64,000 bases of DNA from Multifurca ochricompacta (taxonomy: Eukaryota; Basidiomycota; Agaricomycetes; Russulales; Russulaceae). Where the stretch lies: positions 806,001 to 870,000 of the forward strand of contig WTXG01000002.1 of assembly GCA_022496185.1 (NCBI GenBank), given 5' to 3'. The notes below the pieces were generated by a model. That model was given only the letters and a program-made list of their open reading frames with translations, was not told the origin of the DNA and ran no database searches. Position 1 is the first letter of the stretch. Each line of letters begins with the position of its first letter. Made by a program: the position numbers and the translations under genes. Positions 22,601-33,550 of this stretch are shown here, piece after piece.

Positions 22601-23731
22601 TAAGCGCCTATTCAGAGATGTGAATGATAGTTAAACTACACTAAACACATAAAACCGCGCGTACTGTAATCGCTGTCAGAACCGTATTATCATGGCTCTG
22701 CTCGCCTTGCAAAAAGCGCTGAAGGACCCTGGGGGTTGATTGAGTGAGTTGATCCAAGAAGGATAGACACATCTCATACTCGGGATTTATGGACGCGACA
22801 TGAGTTAGACGAACTTTGAACTCTATGGGGCCACGACCGCCACGAGCGCCCTCACCCGGTGAGGGTGGTGTACCCATAGGAACTACAAACTAAAAAGCCG
22901 TATGAACGGGATAATCACAACAACCAAAAGGGTTTACCTCGCGAGCACCTGATTCGAAGGGGAGTTCGAATGCTGTGAACAAGTTCTTGCGACCATCATA
23001 CACGCCGGGCCTCGAGAAAAGTTCAGGTTCCACCTGAGTTTGTAAGGCATTGATAATCTCGAAGTTCCGTGCAGCTGGAAGTGGCTTGTCGGGAAGAATG
23101 ACTGTGATGGAGAGTAATCAATAGTAAGCTATGTGTTGAAAAAGAGGATCAAAAATGGGCTTACCGACTATAACGTAGCGGAGCGTCCAAGGGAGCTATC
23201 AAATATTTTTTTTCGGGAGGTTATGGACGTACATACCATCATAATGATAAATTGTGCCCTGATTGAGCTCTGTCACGAAGTGATTGGTGAATACTTCTAT
23301 TGGCTTTCCAGCATTCCCTTTTCCCGGACGTTTGACGCCGATGGCCCGAACATGGGCAGCAGGTATAAGGGAGCGGGAGACAGCCGGCCCTCCAGAAACA
23401 GGTGGACCAGCCCGAGTTGGAGGGCCGCCACGATGGGGAAAGCCACCGCGAGGAGGGCCGCCAGGGGGTGGAGGGCCGCCGCGGGGAGGAGGGCCACCAG
23501 AGGGAGGAGGGCCGCCGCGGGGAGGAGGGCCACCAGAGGAGGAGGGCCGCCGCGACCAGGACCGGCACCACGCGTACCGCCTCGTCCACCACCGCGGTCA
23601 CCTGTTCCACCACCGCGTGAGCCACCACGGTCACCACCACGGTCGCCGCCACGACCGCCACGACCACCACGACCACCACGACCACCACCGCGACCACGGC
23701 CGGGTTCGTTAGGGGCATCTTTCGGAGGCAT
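19675..23731 (-). CDS. AGO: Argonaute, slicer-type, with Gly/Arg/Pro-rich N-terminus
   Basis: Argonaute is the small-RNA-guided effector of RNA silencing. ATG 23731 ([17 protein letters not shown]) leads into about 100 residues of RGG and GGPPPRGGP repeats, then ARPIAVKRPG-like sequence ([14 protein letters not shown]), [21 protein letters not shown] (23270) and the N domain. PAZ/linker sequences cover roughly 22870-21950. The PIWI domain gives [15 protein letters not shown] (20740; first catalytic Asp), a [12 protein letters not shown] exon near 20400, and [14 protein letters not shown] [20 protein letters not shown] (20150). Next is [23 protein letters not shown], and the last exon (19860) carries [13 protein letters not shown] with the final His. 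The stop is at 19675. Oddity: a one-base loss near 23540 shifts the head out of frame relative to the rest. About 16 introns. Divergent from HIS4. Confidence 0.92.
23420..23731 (-). repeat. AGO: Low-complexity RGG / GGPPP coding repeats in Argonaute
   Basis: GC-rich, near-periodic sequence encoding RGG triplets (23720-23570) followed by about five units of the type [14 protein letters not shown] (23560-23420). RGG boxes are known arginine-methylation and RNA-binding elements in animal and plant Argonautes. Confidence 0.85.
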
Positions 23732-24186
23732 AATAGAAGTTCGAAAAAGTTAGTGAGTGCAAGTGTAGAGAGGAGAGAGGAGAGAGGAGAAAAGATGGAC
23801 TATATGCAGGCATTTATCAAAGGGTGTTTTTGCTTTTGTATATGTGGGAATCAGCCGGGCCGCTTGCCGAATTCTGAAAGGGCGTCGCGCTGCGCTGCGG
23901 ACTGCGCCGCGGATTGTTCTATGCGCCACGCGCCACTGGTCAGCCAACAGCCAGCAGCACTCTTTGTTCCTTCTGCTTCTAAGCCTGCACCTACACTCTT
24001 TCTTTTCATATCGATGGGGATGTGAATGAGAAGATGAGAAGATGGGCATGTATATTATAAATTAATATAATATAATATAATATAATATAATAGGGGTCGA
24101 GGTCGAGGTCGAGGGTCGAGACTAGGCACACACGTGGCCATCTTTACCCAGACACTCAGGTGTGCTGCAGCAGGAGGGAGTTGGCA
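23732..24186. promoter_or_regulatory. Divergent AGO/HIS4 promoter
   Basis: This 455-base region separates the starts of Argonaute (minus) and HIS4 (plus). It contains a purine-rich GAGAGGAGAGAGGAG run (23768-23792), GC-rich sequence near 23880-23930, and the tandem repeats at 24063-24120. I do not see a TGACTC Gcn4/Cpc1 site by eye. Confidence 0.55.
24063..24120. repeat. TAATA microsatellite followed by GGTCGA repeats
   Basis: 24063-24092 is a run of TAATA units. 24095-24112 holds three exact GGTCGA copies, followed by the near-copy GGGTCGAG. They lie 67-124 bases before the HIS4 ATG. Confidence 0.9.
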
Positions 24187-26913
24187 ATGGTCGCTTTCCT
24201 CCCTTTGCTCGACGGTCAGGATGAAACCCTTCTATCCACTTTATCGCGTATCGGTCCTGTGATAAAACCCATTTCAAGCTTTGATAACACAGAATCAGAC
24301 TTATCCAATTCTTACATCCTTGTTGATAACAACGCCCCCATCAGCCACGATGACCTCATATCGTACTTGGACCGTGGGGCGGACAAGGTCATATTATCCC
24401 TCACTCACGCATCAGAGGTTATTGGATTCCTGCCTTCAGATCGTGTCCTTCTTCTCTTAGATTTCGCCAATGCAAGTGCTGTCTCTAACAAGACCCGCTC
24501 AGCCGTATCAGGTGTCCTTCTCAAATCACCGTCTCTTGAACTAGACTTCATCTCTTCTGTGTCCCATTTCTTTGCGGGCTCACCGGTCTATGTTTTATCT
24601 ACTTCAACCATCCCCCCAACCTCACTCACGATCAGTGAGCTTCACTCAACTGGCGCTGTGCCAGTCCTCCCTACTTCACAGCTTACCCTTGGATCATCGA
24701 GCCCCTCTCAGCTAAATATCGCTGATGCATTCCTCGCGCCTCTCCGTTCCGATCGCCCTGACGGCCTCTTCCCTACTGTGGTCTCCTCTTATACCCAAGG
24801 TGGTCGTTCTCTTGGTCTGGTGTATTCCTCTCGTCAATCCATTACCGAATCTGTCTTATCTGGGAAAGGGGTCTATCACTCGCGGAGACACGGTCTCTGG
24901 AAGAAGGGCGAGACGTCTCGTGCTACGCAGGACGTCATACGAATCCGCCTCGATTGTGATACCGATTCCCTCGAGTTCAGTGTCGTTCAGCATGGAGCGG
25001 GTTTCTGTCATCTGAATCGCCCCTCATGCTTTGGAGAACTGAGCGGACTGGCTGCGCTGGAGAGCACCCTGAAATCCCGTATGAATTCTGCTCCTGAAGG
25101 TTCCTATACAAAAAAGCTTTTCAACGATCCTGATCTCCTCCGGTCGAAGATTATGGAAGAAGCCGACGAGCTCTGCGGTGCCCTGACGAAGGAGCAAGTT
25201 GCCTTCGAGGCAGCCGACCTACTTTACTTCACATTAACGCGGTGTATTGCCGCAGGTGTGAGTCTCGTCGACATTGAGCGCAGCCTCGACGCCAAAGCGC
25301 GCAAGATCTCAAGGCGGCCGGGAAATGCGAAGGCGCAGTGGTCATCAAGGTCTCCGTCTACTACTGACCTTCCACTTCCAGCGCCTTCGAAACTCACCCA
25401 ACCGTCGCCACCCGATCCTAACGCTACTATTCGCATGCGCAAGTATATCGCAGCATCACTATCTCCTTCCGAGCGTACTCAGCTTCTTCAGCGGCCTGTG
25501 CTCAAGTTTGGTGAAATGATTGCTAAGGTCAAACCTATAGTAGACTACGTGCGCACTCTGGGTGACCCTGCACTTCTCGAGTTGACAGCCAAGTTCGACA
25601 AGGCGCAACTTGACACCACGGTCACCTTCGCACCCTTCGATCCTGAGACAATCCAACTCAATGACACTGTCCGCGCGGCGATCGACGTTGCTTATGCTAA
25701 CATTCGCAAGTTTCACGAAGCACAGGCCCGGGCTGACACACTCGTCATTGAGACGATGCCTGGTGTCGTCTGTTCGCGCTTCGCACGCCCTATTGCAAGG
25801 GTCGGGCTTTACGTCCCCGGTGGCACGGCTGTACTGCCCTCTACCGCGCTCATGCTTGGGGTACCCGCGCAGGTCGCAGGCTGTCATGAAATTGTGCTTG
25901 CCACGCCACCCCGTCCTGACGGCAGCATCTCTCCAGAAGTAATGTACGTCGCCCATCTTGTTGGCGCATCTGCTGTCGTCAAAGCGGGCGGTGCCCAAGC
26001 GGTCGCAGCGCTCGCGTATGGCACCCAGACGGTGCCCAAGGTGGACAAGATTTTCGGTCCGGGTAATCAGTGGGTGACGGCAGCCAAGATGCTTGTACAG
26101 AACGACACATATGCGCTTGTGGCCATTGACATGCCCGCCGGACCGTCCGAGGTTCTCGTAAGTCTCAGCTGCCATACTACCACAATACTCTTCACTCTTT
26201 CTCTCTCCCGTATCGGAGAAAAATCAAGAAAGAGCACTGACGGAGTGATGCACATACAGGTGATCGCGGACCAGACATGTAATCCCGTTTACGTAGCAGC
26301 AGATCTACTTTCTCAAGCTGAGCACGGTGTTGATTCACAAGTGGTACTCGTTGCTGTGAACCTCCCCGCGTCGATTCTTTTGGAAATAGAATCGCAAGTG
26401 GACGCGCAAGCGCGCGCACTTGAGCGCGTGGAGATTATCCGTCAGTCCGTGGCAAAGAGTATCATCGTGCAGGTGGACAACATAAATGCTGCCCTAGCAT
26501 TTTCAAACGACTACGCCCCGGAGCATCTTATCCTGCACATCGAAAAGGCTGCGGCTGCGGTTGTACACGTGCAGAACGCGGGGAGCGTATTCGTAGGGCC
26601 ATTCTCCCCAGAAAGGTAAGTCGTTATCTCTGCATGACACCTGATGATTGCCACTATGTTCCTAACCGGCTGTGCTCTCCGCCGTTATAGCTGCGGGGAT
26701 TATGCGTCGGGCACAAACCACACACTGCCAACAAATGGCTATGCGCGTCAGTTTAGCGGTGTGAACACACACTCCTTCCAGAAACATATCACTTCACAAG
26801 AGCTCACTGCAGACGGCCTTAAGGTCCTAGGGCCTGTAGTGGCAACGCTTGCAGATTGTGAAGGGCTTCAGGCGCATGCGAACGCGGTCCGAATTAGACT
26901 TGATTCGTTGTAA
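24187..26913 (+). CDS. HIS4: Trifunctional histidine biosynthesis enzyme His4
   Basis: One polypeptide carries three histidine-pathway activities: phosphoribosyl-AMP cyclohydrolase, phosphoribosyl-ATP pyrophosphatase and histidinol dehydrogenase. ATG 24187 ([13 protein letters not shown]) is preferred over an upstream in-frame ATG at 24160, which would add only nine residues before the conserved start. An N-terminal family-specific region leads to the HisI part with [18 protein letters not shown] and [14 protein letters not shown] (24940-25030). HisE follows with [17 protein letters not shown] and [14 protein letters not shown] (25150-25245). After a linker, HisD starts at about 25430: [58 protein letters not shown]. 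An intron of about 105 bases (26158-26262) then leads to [21 protein letters not shown] second intron at 26616-26690 precedes [17 protein letters not shown]. All three domains look intact. Confidence 0.95.
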
Positions 26914-27076
26914 GGTAAGGATAGGATTTTCGGTTCGTTATATCGCCATCACACACCTTGACCCATAGAGACTCACATCGGCGAACTGCATCACACTAAG
27001 CATTCCGTGGGTGGGTGAAAAAATGAAATAAAATCTATAGAAGTATGCTCGAATATAAAGTAGAAGAACATTGAGC

Positions 27077-28539
27077 TCAGTTAGTTCGGTAAAGGGCGCG
27101 CTTGGCAACCTTGACGATGAGGGGAGTATCGGGGAAGGCTAAAGCTTCAAGATTTGCAGCATACTAACAAAAACGAGGGTCAGATGGGACAATAAGGAAT
27201 GCAGTACAGTTCGAAGGAACCTACAGGAGTGGGAACATCGGCGCCGGTGACACGTTCGACGGGTGCATCGAGATAGTCGAAGGCCTCGCTTTCAACAATT
27301 TGAGCACAAATCTCGGAGCCTACACCAAACGCAGGGAAACCACCCTCCACGGTGACGAGTCTTGGGACAATGGGTTATTATACAAGCACGATAGCCGATT
27401 TCGATGCTTACCTGTTGGTTTTCTTGACCGACTCTTTGATTGTGTTGATATCAAGAGGGCGAATGGAACGAAGATTGATGACCTCCGCCTTGATGCCCTC
27501 TTTGGCGAGGATATCCGCCGCCTCAAGACTGTGAGTCACCATCTTACTGTGTGCAACAATGGTGACATCGCTTCCAACTCGCTCAACCTTGGCCTTCCCT
27601 ATTGGGAGGAGGAAGTCTTCAGACATAGCCTCCTTGGACATTGGGAATGAGACGCCATAAAGCATCTCATTCTCAAGGAAAACGACTGGATTAGGGTCAC
27701 GGATAGCAGCCTAGAGCCATGCTCATTAGGCACTTTAGATGTGAATAAGAAACATAACGTACTTTGAGCAGGCCTTTGCAATCTTCCGCACTCCACGGGC
27801 TAACGACTTTCAATCCAGGAATCTGCCCGTACCATGCTGCGTAGTCTTGCGAGTGCTGTGCACCAACACCAGCAGCAGCGCCGTTGGGCCCACGGAAAAC
27901 AACGGGACATGGGACGTTTCCACCGGACATGTAGTAGGTCTTGCCAGCAGAGTTGACAATTTGGTCGATGGCTTGCATGGCAAAGTTGAAGGTCATGAAC
28001 TCGCATCTTAATTACGTTGAATCATGTCGATTATGTGGTATGTGATATGAAGCGAAAAGAATGAAGTGATGCGTACATTGGTCGTAAGCCAGAAAGACCG
28101 GCGCCGACAGCGAGACCAGCGAAACCCATTTCTGTGATGGGAGTATCGACTACACGCTTATCGCCGAACTTGTCCAACAAGCCTTTCGTTACCTGAGGGG
28201 AAGCCGAGTTGAATGCAGGTAGAATATGTGCGTGACAGGACGTTGAACTGACCTTGTAAGCGCCATTGTAGCGGGCGACTTCCTCACCAAGAACGAAGAC
28301 TGTCTCATCACGGAGCATCTCTTCCTCTATGGCTGCATTGAGAGCCTCACGAACCGTCATCTGAGAAAAATATATATATGAGACATGGCTATATGAAGAG
28401 AAAGTGATGAGACGCTGACGGAGCTGCCTCCCACTTCCGTGGCAAAAGAACGAAACGCGGTTCTACGTTGAGCTAGAGAGGCACTAGCGCGAAAGTTTGC
28501 CAGAGTGGGTGCTAGTCTAGAGAAGGTCCTTGAGGCCAT
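27077..28539 (-). CDS. PDB1: Pyruvate dehydrogenase E1 beta subunit
   Basis: This is the beta subunit of mitochondrial pyruvate dehydrogenase E1, which decarboxylates pyruvate with thiamine diphosphate. ATG 28539 begins a typical Arg/Ser/Ala-rich mitochondrial presequence ([20 protein letters not shown]). The mature part has [52 protein letters not shown] and [20 protein letters not shown]. It continues with [38 protein letters not shown], then the C-terminal domain [32 protein letters not shown] and [12 protein letters not shown]. The stop TGA is at 27077-27079. Six introns; no break seen. Convergent with HIS4, 163 bases apart. Confidence 0.95.
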
Positions 28540-28757
28540 TATTTTATTTTATTTTTCTATAGATTTCCTAAAAGATGAAGGGGAAAGAGGAGGAAGGAGG
28601 GATGGGTTGGTTGAGGTTGAGACTGTCACTGAGTGAGTGCAAATATTTTGTGGGGAAGGATAGGTACAAATAAACATAAATAGTGCATCCTGCGTTCACC
28701 CCACCCATTCCGGATCTGTGTGTTATTGTCTGTCTAACCATTGCCATTGCCATTGCC
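28540..28757. promoter_or_regulatory. Divergent PDB1 / SDR promoter
   Basis: 218 bases between two divergent starts. ATTGCCATTGCCATTGCCATGG (28739-28760) is a short hexamer repeat that runs into the SDR ATG. Confidence 0.45.
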
Positions 28758-29782
28758 ATGGTCGTAGTGATCATTACAGGCGCTTCAAGGTTCTCCTCAC
28801 GCGCGGGATAAAACCCAATTTTTATTCAACGTTCATTTGGTTTATTTAGGGGCATTGGCCTTGCAGCCACTTCGGTTTTACTTGAAACTTTCGAGGCAAC
28901 AGTCGTCGCCATCTCGCGCACTCGCACTCCCGAGTTGGAGGCTCTGGGTACCGCACATCCTAAGACACTGGAAATTGTCCAATGTGATATGTCAGTCTTG
29001 TTCGGGCTCTCGCTTCCGAGCCTTCTGCTGACAAGCTGCCTAGAACCGATGAACCCTCATTTACGATGGCAATCCAATCTGTGCCAGCCAGGTATGGTCG
29101 GTTAGACGGCCTGATACTGAACGCTGCCGCCCTGGAACCCATGACACGAATAGCTTCGACCGAGACGCCTCTGGATGAATGGAGAACACATTTTGAGGTC
29201 AATGTGTACTCTCTCATAGTAGCCCTGAGAGCAGCTATACCGTCGCTGCGGGAGAGCCCTAATGGAGGTAAAGTTATTTTTGTTAGTTCAGGGGCTGCGA
29301 TTAGTGGCATCGCGGGTTGGGGCCCGTACAACGCCAGTAAGGCTGCCATGAATTCATTGAATCGGTGAGTGAGGATACAACCCGGACCCGAAATATAATG
29401 TTTCCGTTTCCGTTTCGCTCGGGCTAAGGTTGCATGGATGATGGTTGCAAAATTAGGACATTGGCCACTGAAGAGAGAGGGAAGATTGTATCGATTGCGA
29501 TTCGGCCTGGTAAAGTGGATACCACGGTTCGTAAAAAGTTCACGTTCACGTTACTCAGGGAGGAGGGTGCTATTATGTACATAGATGCAAGGGGCAATTC
29601 GGGAACTTGGTGGGGTTCACATGTCAGCGGGTGTTCACGATGGGTTTGTACGAGAAAAGAGAGAAGGATTACTTTTAAAACCAGAGGATCCAGGACGGGT
29701 TATAGCACGTCTGATCGTGAACGCACCAGAGTCACTCTCTGGGGAGTTTATTAATTGGGACGACGAGAGATGTAAAGAGTAG
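28758..29782 (+). CDS. Short-chain dehydrogenase/reductase
   Basis: This is a classical SDR-fold NAD(P)-dependent oxidoreductase. ATG 28758 gives MVVVIITGASR, and splicing adds GIGLAATSVLLE, completing the cofactor motif TGASRGIG. After an intron (28990-29042) come GRLDGLILNAAALEP (NAG-like motif), FEVNVYSLIVALRAAIPSL, VIFVSSGAAISG (catalytic Ser), and WGPYNASKAAMN with the catalytic Tyr and Lys. Then IAIRPGKVDTT, an intron, and MQGAIRELGG, ending GEFINWDDERCKE. The length of about 260 residues fits the family. The fold resembles the yeast Bdh/YIR035C-like group, but the substrate cannot be read from sequence. The next gene starts 85 bases downstream on the same strand. Confidence 0.85.
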
Positions 29783-29867
29783 TTGTATTTCCTCAGATTT
29801 TGTTATTATAATAATGGGTTGTTATCACCATCATCCACATCAACACCCCACACCCCACCCAATTATC

Positions 29868-31093
29868 ATGATGATAATAGACATTCATCATCATTATTTT
29901 CCGCCCTCTCTTTCAGCCATCAAGGCTACACAATCCCAATCGGTCGGTTTTCGCACTCCCCCAGAGAATTTACCTTGGACGGTGGATTCAAGTTTACGTG
30001 CGATGGACTCTCTCGGCATTCAACTTGCCATTCTTTCAGTCCCAGCCGGTGTCGCTGAGACTTTTGACCAAGCCAAAGGGGCGAATGAACTGATGTATCA
30101 AATCGTACAACAACATAAAAACAGGTTCGCTTTTTGGGCTTGCTTGGGTGACTGGCGCGATGTGAAAGGTAAAAAAAAAAGGTGTAATCGGTCCGGCCAG
30201 AGTCATCATAACCGTAACCCCAACGTCTATTAGTGCCCTCCAGCTCATCCCATACGTATTCGACCAACTCGGCGCCGTTGGCGTTGCTGTCTCTTCCTCT
30301 TACGGTTCTGGCCTCGATGCTAGTACGGTTTCTTTCTCAATCCTCCCCCCCTCCCCCCTTCTTCCTAATTCATTCCCCTTATAGAGTACATAGGCGATGA
30401 CCTATACGAATCCATATGGTCTGAACTTGATGCACGAGGTGCAATCCTCTTCATCCACGGTACCCAAACGCCCTCCTCAACACCAATTCCTCACCCAACG
30501 CTCGGGCTCCCCATTACGGAGGTGATCAACCGACGCCCTCAATGCTAACCCCTCCAGCAACTGACGCGGAACGCAACAGGTGCCTCACGAGACGTTTAAA
30601 GCCGCCGCGCAGCTAGTCGTGAGCGGCAAGACACGTCGCTTTTTGCGCCTCGATCTCGTGCTCGCTCACATGGGCGGGAGTACACTCGCGCTTGCTCCGC
30701 GTGTCGCTGGGCTCGCCCGGTACATGGGCGCATCGCTCTCCGAGGACGAGATCCTCTCTGAGTTCCGGCGATACTGGTGGGACGTTGCCCTGAGTGGCAG
30801 CTCAGCCTCACGTGGTGCAGAGGCGTGGGGCCTGGGGGATCATCTACTCTGGGGAAGTGACTTTCCTGGTAAGCAGGCAAGCAAGCAATTACAATTAAAT
30901 TCAGGTCGCTCAGGTCGCTCACTAAAATCCTCCAATCAATCTCTTTCGTAGCGGTCTCATTGAACACTATCCGCTGGTTTGACGGTGATCTCGAGAAGGC
31001 TATCAAATCAACCCGTCAAAGTTGGAGGGCGTACGCTGTACAAACGTTCTGAAGCTGTTTGATTCTCATGGCATTAAGTTATTTGCCGATTAG
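29868..31093 (+). CDS. ACMSD-like metal-dependent amidohydrolase/decarboxylase (one frame break)
   Basis: This is an amidohydrolase-2 family TIM barrel, the group that includes ACMSD and related non-oxidative decarboxylases. ATG 29868 gives MMIIDIHHHYFPPSL, whose HxH is the first metal motif. Next are DSLGIQLAILSVPAGVAE, NRFAFWACLGDW, ISALQLIPYVFDQLGAVGVA and ILFIHGTQTPS (metal His). Then come PHETFKAAAQLVVSGKTRRF, LVLAHMGGSTLALAPRVAGL (His), FRRYWWDVALSG and LLWGSDFP (catalytic Asp). After an intron the text reads LNTIRWFDGDLE. The family-like C-terminus GYQINPSKLEG and TNVLKLFDSHGIKLFAD lies in another frame, so one base seems missing at about 30995-30999. I give the stop of that restored frame (31093); the uncorrected frame stops at 31052. 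Specific substrate unknown. Confidence 0.8.
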
Positions 31094-31349
31094 TCTATGA
31101 CCGCAGCTCCCTTTAGAATATCAACGAGCGAAATACAAGGGTGTTCTGGTGCGCTCTGGCTTTGTCGCAAGAGATAAGGTATATGGTTGCCCACTCCTAA
31201 CGAGATAAAAATATAATCATTAGTGTATTACTCATTGCCCTATGAATTTGTCGACAAAGCAATGTAGCTACAAACATTGATACGAATGTGTGGAAATAGG
31301 AACACACCGAGCCCCACCAAATAATTGGGGGTATAGTCTGTCATATTGA
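31094..31349. other. Convergent gap
   Basis: Gene ends face each other here. No feature beyond probable 3' UTRs is seen. Confidence 0.5.
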
Positions 31350-33238
31350 CTAGTATTGTTCTGATTCCTTCAACCATGCCATAATTTCATTGAACCCTTC
31401 AGTTCCAGGAACGAGCGCTAACCCGTGTTGACCCTCTGAATTGTAGTAAAGGCCTTTGCGGACACCATGGGACACTAGGTACCGCTTGATGCGCTGTGAT
31501 TATTCACTCGTCAGCCTTACGGATGAGTAGGGTTAGGAGCGTACTAACCTGTGCGCAGAGCACTACATCGTCATTTGCCATGATGAACTTGTTCCGAGAG
31601 GGGTTACGCGAGTGCGGAATCTCTTCAAAGAACAAAGTATTCGCCGTCCAATCGAACTGTCGTTGGAGCAAGTTGGCAATGCCCATTTCCGTACTCACAA
31701 AATAGTTCATAATGAGTTGCAGGCCCTATGAAGAGGAAACATCAATGATACTATAAGTAGTGATAAGATGCAGTGCTCACGGTCGTGGCACGATTGTAAA
31801 GGAACTTGAGACAGAGATCTTAGCGGGACAGCACGTGAACATGATGGGTGAGACTATAAGCTGTAACGACGTACCACCCTCCCAGCCACAAAACGTGACA
31901 GGATCAATAAACAATGATCTTGAGACAAGGTCCGGCGCGTCTTTGAGGAACCAAGCGTGAACGTATGAACCATTGGAATGGCTTGCCAAGGTGATTCCCC
32001 TTGGCTTCGGGTCATCCGTCTCCCCTTTCCGTACATCAGCGGGGTTCGGTACCCAACCAAAGTCAATGAGCAGCTGGCGCATAATGGCCGTGGTCTCCTT
32101 GCGGTTCTTAGGGGCTAGAAAGCGAGGATGGAAGATTTGTTGACTGATATGGGGCTGCAGGAGAACAAATAGGGGGCGATCGGGCAAGTGGGTCAGGAAG
32201 CTACAAATGATTGTGCTGTACTGGAGTAGCCCTAGGCCCAAACCGTAGGCGAATACAATTGGCGTTGGGTCCTTGCACGCATTCCACATCGGGGGTACGC
32301 GCACGAGGTAGTCAAGGCCATGGCGCGTGCCGAGGGTCATGCCCCCAACACGAATGAGCAATTGTTTTATGAGGAAATCACTGAGAGCAACTAGCAAGTA
32401 ATAAATCAGCGGCCGCCACCAAATGCCGACAGGATCCAATGTGAGAAGTCTCGGATGCGCTCTAGGATTGGAGCCGTCTGGGATCGTTGTGCCCGTACGC
32501 TTTTCGACCATGTCAAGGCAGTCTAGCAGTACTTTGAGGCGGGCAGGTGGGATCTTGTCAAAATCAGGCATGTGTGCGTAGAAGAGGGACCAGTAAAGCC
32601 AAGTACACATCTCCTTTCTTCGAATCTGGGACCACGGAACGCCTCCGAACCTGTCGGAGGGAACTTAGTAACTATTATCCGCGCGGTTTGATGTGGGTCT
32701 CTGGGACGCACCAGTTCCTGAATTGATTTTGAAAGTCGACAGCGCGGGGGTCTGTGGGGCTGAGCCTTTCGATGGTCACCGCGGGACTCCCTGGACGAGA
32801 TACATCAAGGGTCTCCTCGTCGTTCCCGTCTTCTGGAAGGTCCGCGAGGCCAGTCTGGGTAATACGCTTGAAGGCTAGAATGAGTTCCTCAAGATTTCCT
32901 GGAGGGATCGGGCAAGGGCCATCGACGAATGTGCGTAGGTTGTAATGGTATATTGAGAAGAGAACCTGACGAACGATAGGATTGAAGTGGGAGTCAACAA
33001 CTGTTGGAAAGAAAAAGGTGAAGGGGTTGAGAAGTACCTCAGCGAGAGCATATGTGAAGAGTGCCTTTCCATGCCATGATAAGTTCCAAAGGCCACCTCC
33101 TTTAAGCTCGTAAAGAACAAATAACCAGGAGAATATGGGTATTGACCAGACGGGAAAGACACATAAGATGAAGACGAGGTAAAAACTTAGTTGACGAGCG
33201 GAAGGATGTAAAGGTTGTTCTGAGATAGGGAAGGACAT
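31350..33238 (-). CDS. Membrane-associated alpha/beta hydrolase
   Basis: ATG 33238 (MSFPISEQPLHPSARQLS) is followed by two hydrophobic segments (FYLVFILCVFPVWSIPIFSW; a second near 33060-33000), so the N-terminus is probably membrane-bound. The next exon reads EELILAFKRITQTGLADLP. The hydrolase part begins after an intron: MCTWLYWSLFYAHMPDF, PTPIVFAYGLGLGLLQYSTI (oxyanion-side strand), PHISQQIFHPRF and GITLASHSNGSYVHAW, in which SHSNGS is the nucleophile elbow. Next are SRSLFIDPVTFCGWEG, a third region with FDWTANTLFFEEIPHS and KFIMANDDVVLCAQ (acid Asp), and a last exon with the catalytic-His context EGQHGLALVPG, ending WLKESEQY. The family occurs widely in fungi but lacks a defined substrate; lipase or esterase activity is possible. 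Confidence 0.8.
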
Positions 33239-33550
33239 TGAAATGAAAATGAAAAGGTGGGATTCAAGTAGAAAAGATACATTAATAATTATTTGGGGGA
33301 AGGGGCGATGCAATGTCGTATTCGTATTGTTTCTATGGATGGACCGGGACGGGTGATGAGTGTGGGTTTGGGGTTTGTGTTTGTGGGTTTGTGGATGTGT
33401 TGGATTACGGGGTTTGTTGTTGTTGTTTTGTTGTTATTTGCAAAAGGTAATCACGTGAACATGTCATATGACCTTTATTTGAGGCGCCTCTCAACAGACG
33501 ACGACACACTTACACTAACGGCCCTTCAACAATCCACACACCACACATAT
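33239..33550. promoter_or_regulatory. Divergent hydrolase / IDH1 promoter
   Basis: 312 bases with G/T-rich sequence (33360-33440) and a single CACGTG at 33452-33457, about 95 bases before the IDH1 start. Confidence 0.45.

Noticed and set aside
23239..23731. Plus-strand ORFs rich in Gly/Pro/Arg/His over the Argonaute head
   Set aside because: They are shadows of the GC-rich RGG/GGPPP repeats; the minus-strand frame leads into conserved Argonaute sequence.
19500..24000. Argonaute and neighbours as part of a compact RNA-silencing cluster
   Set aside because: No Dicer or RNA-dependent RNA polymerase gene is in the window; the neighbours are a mannosidase and HIS4.
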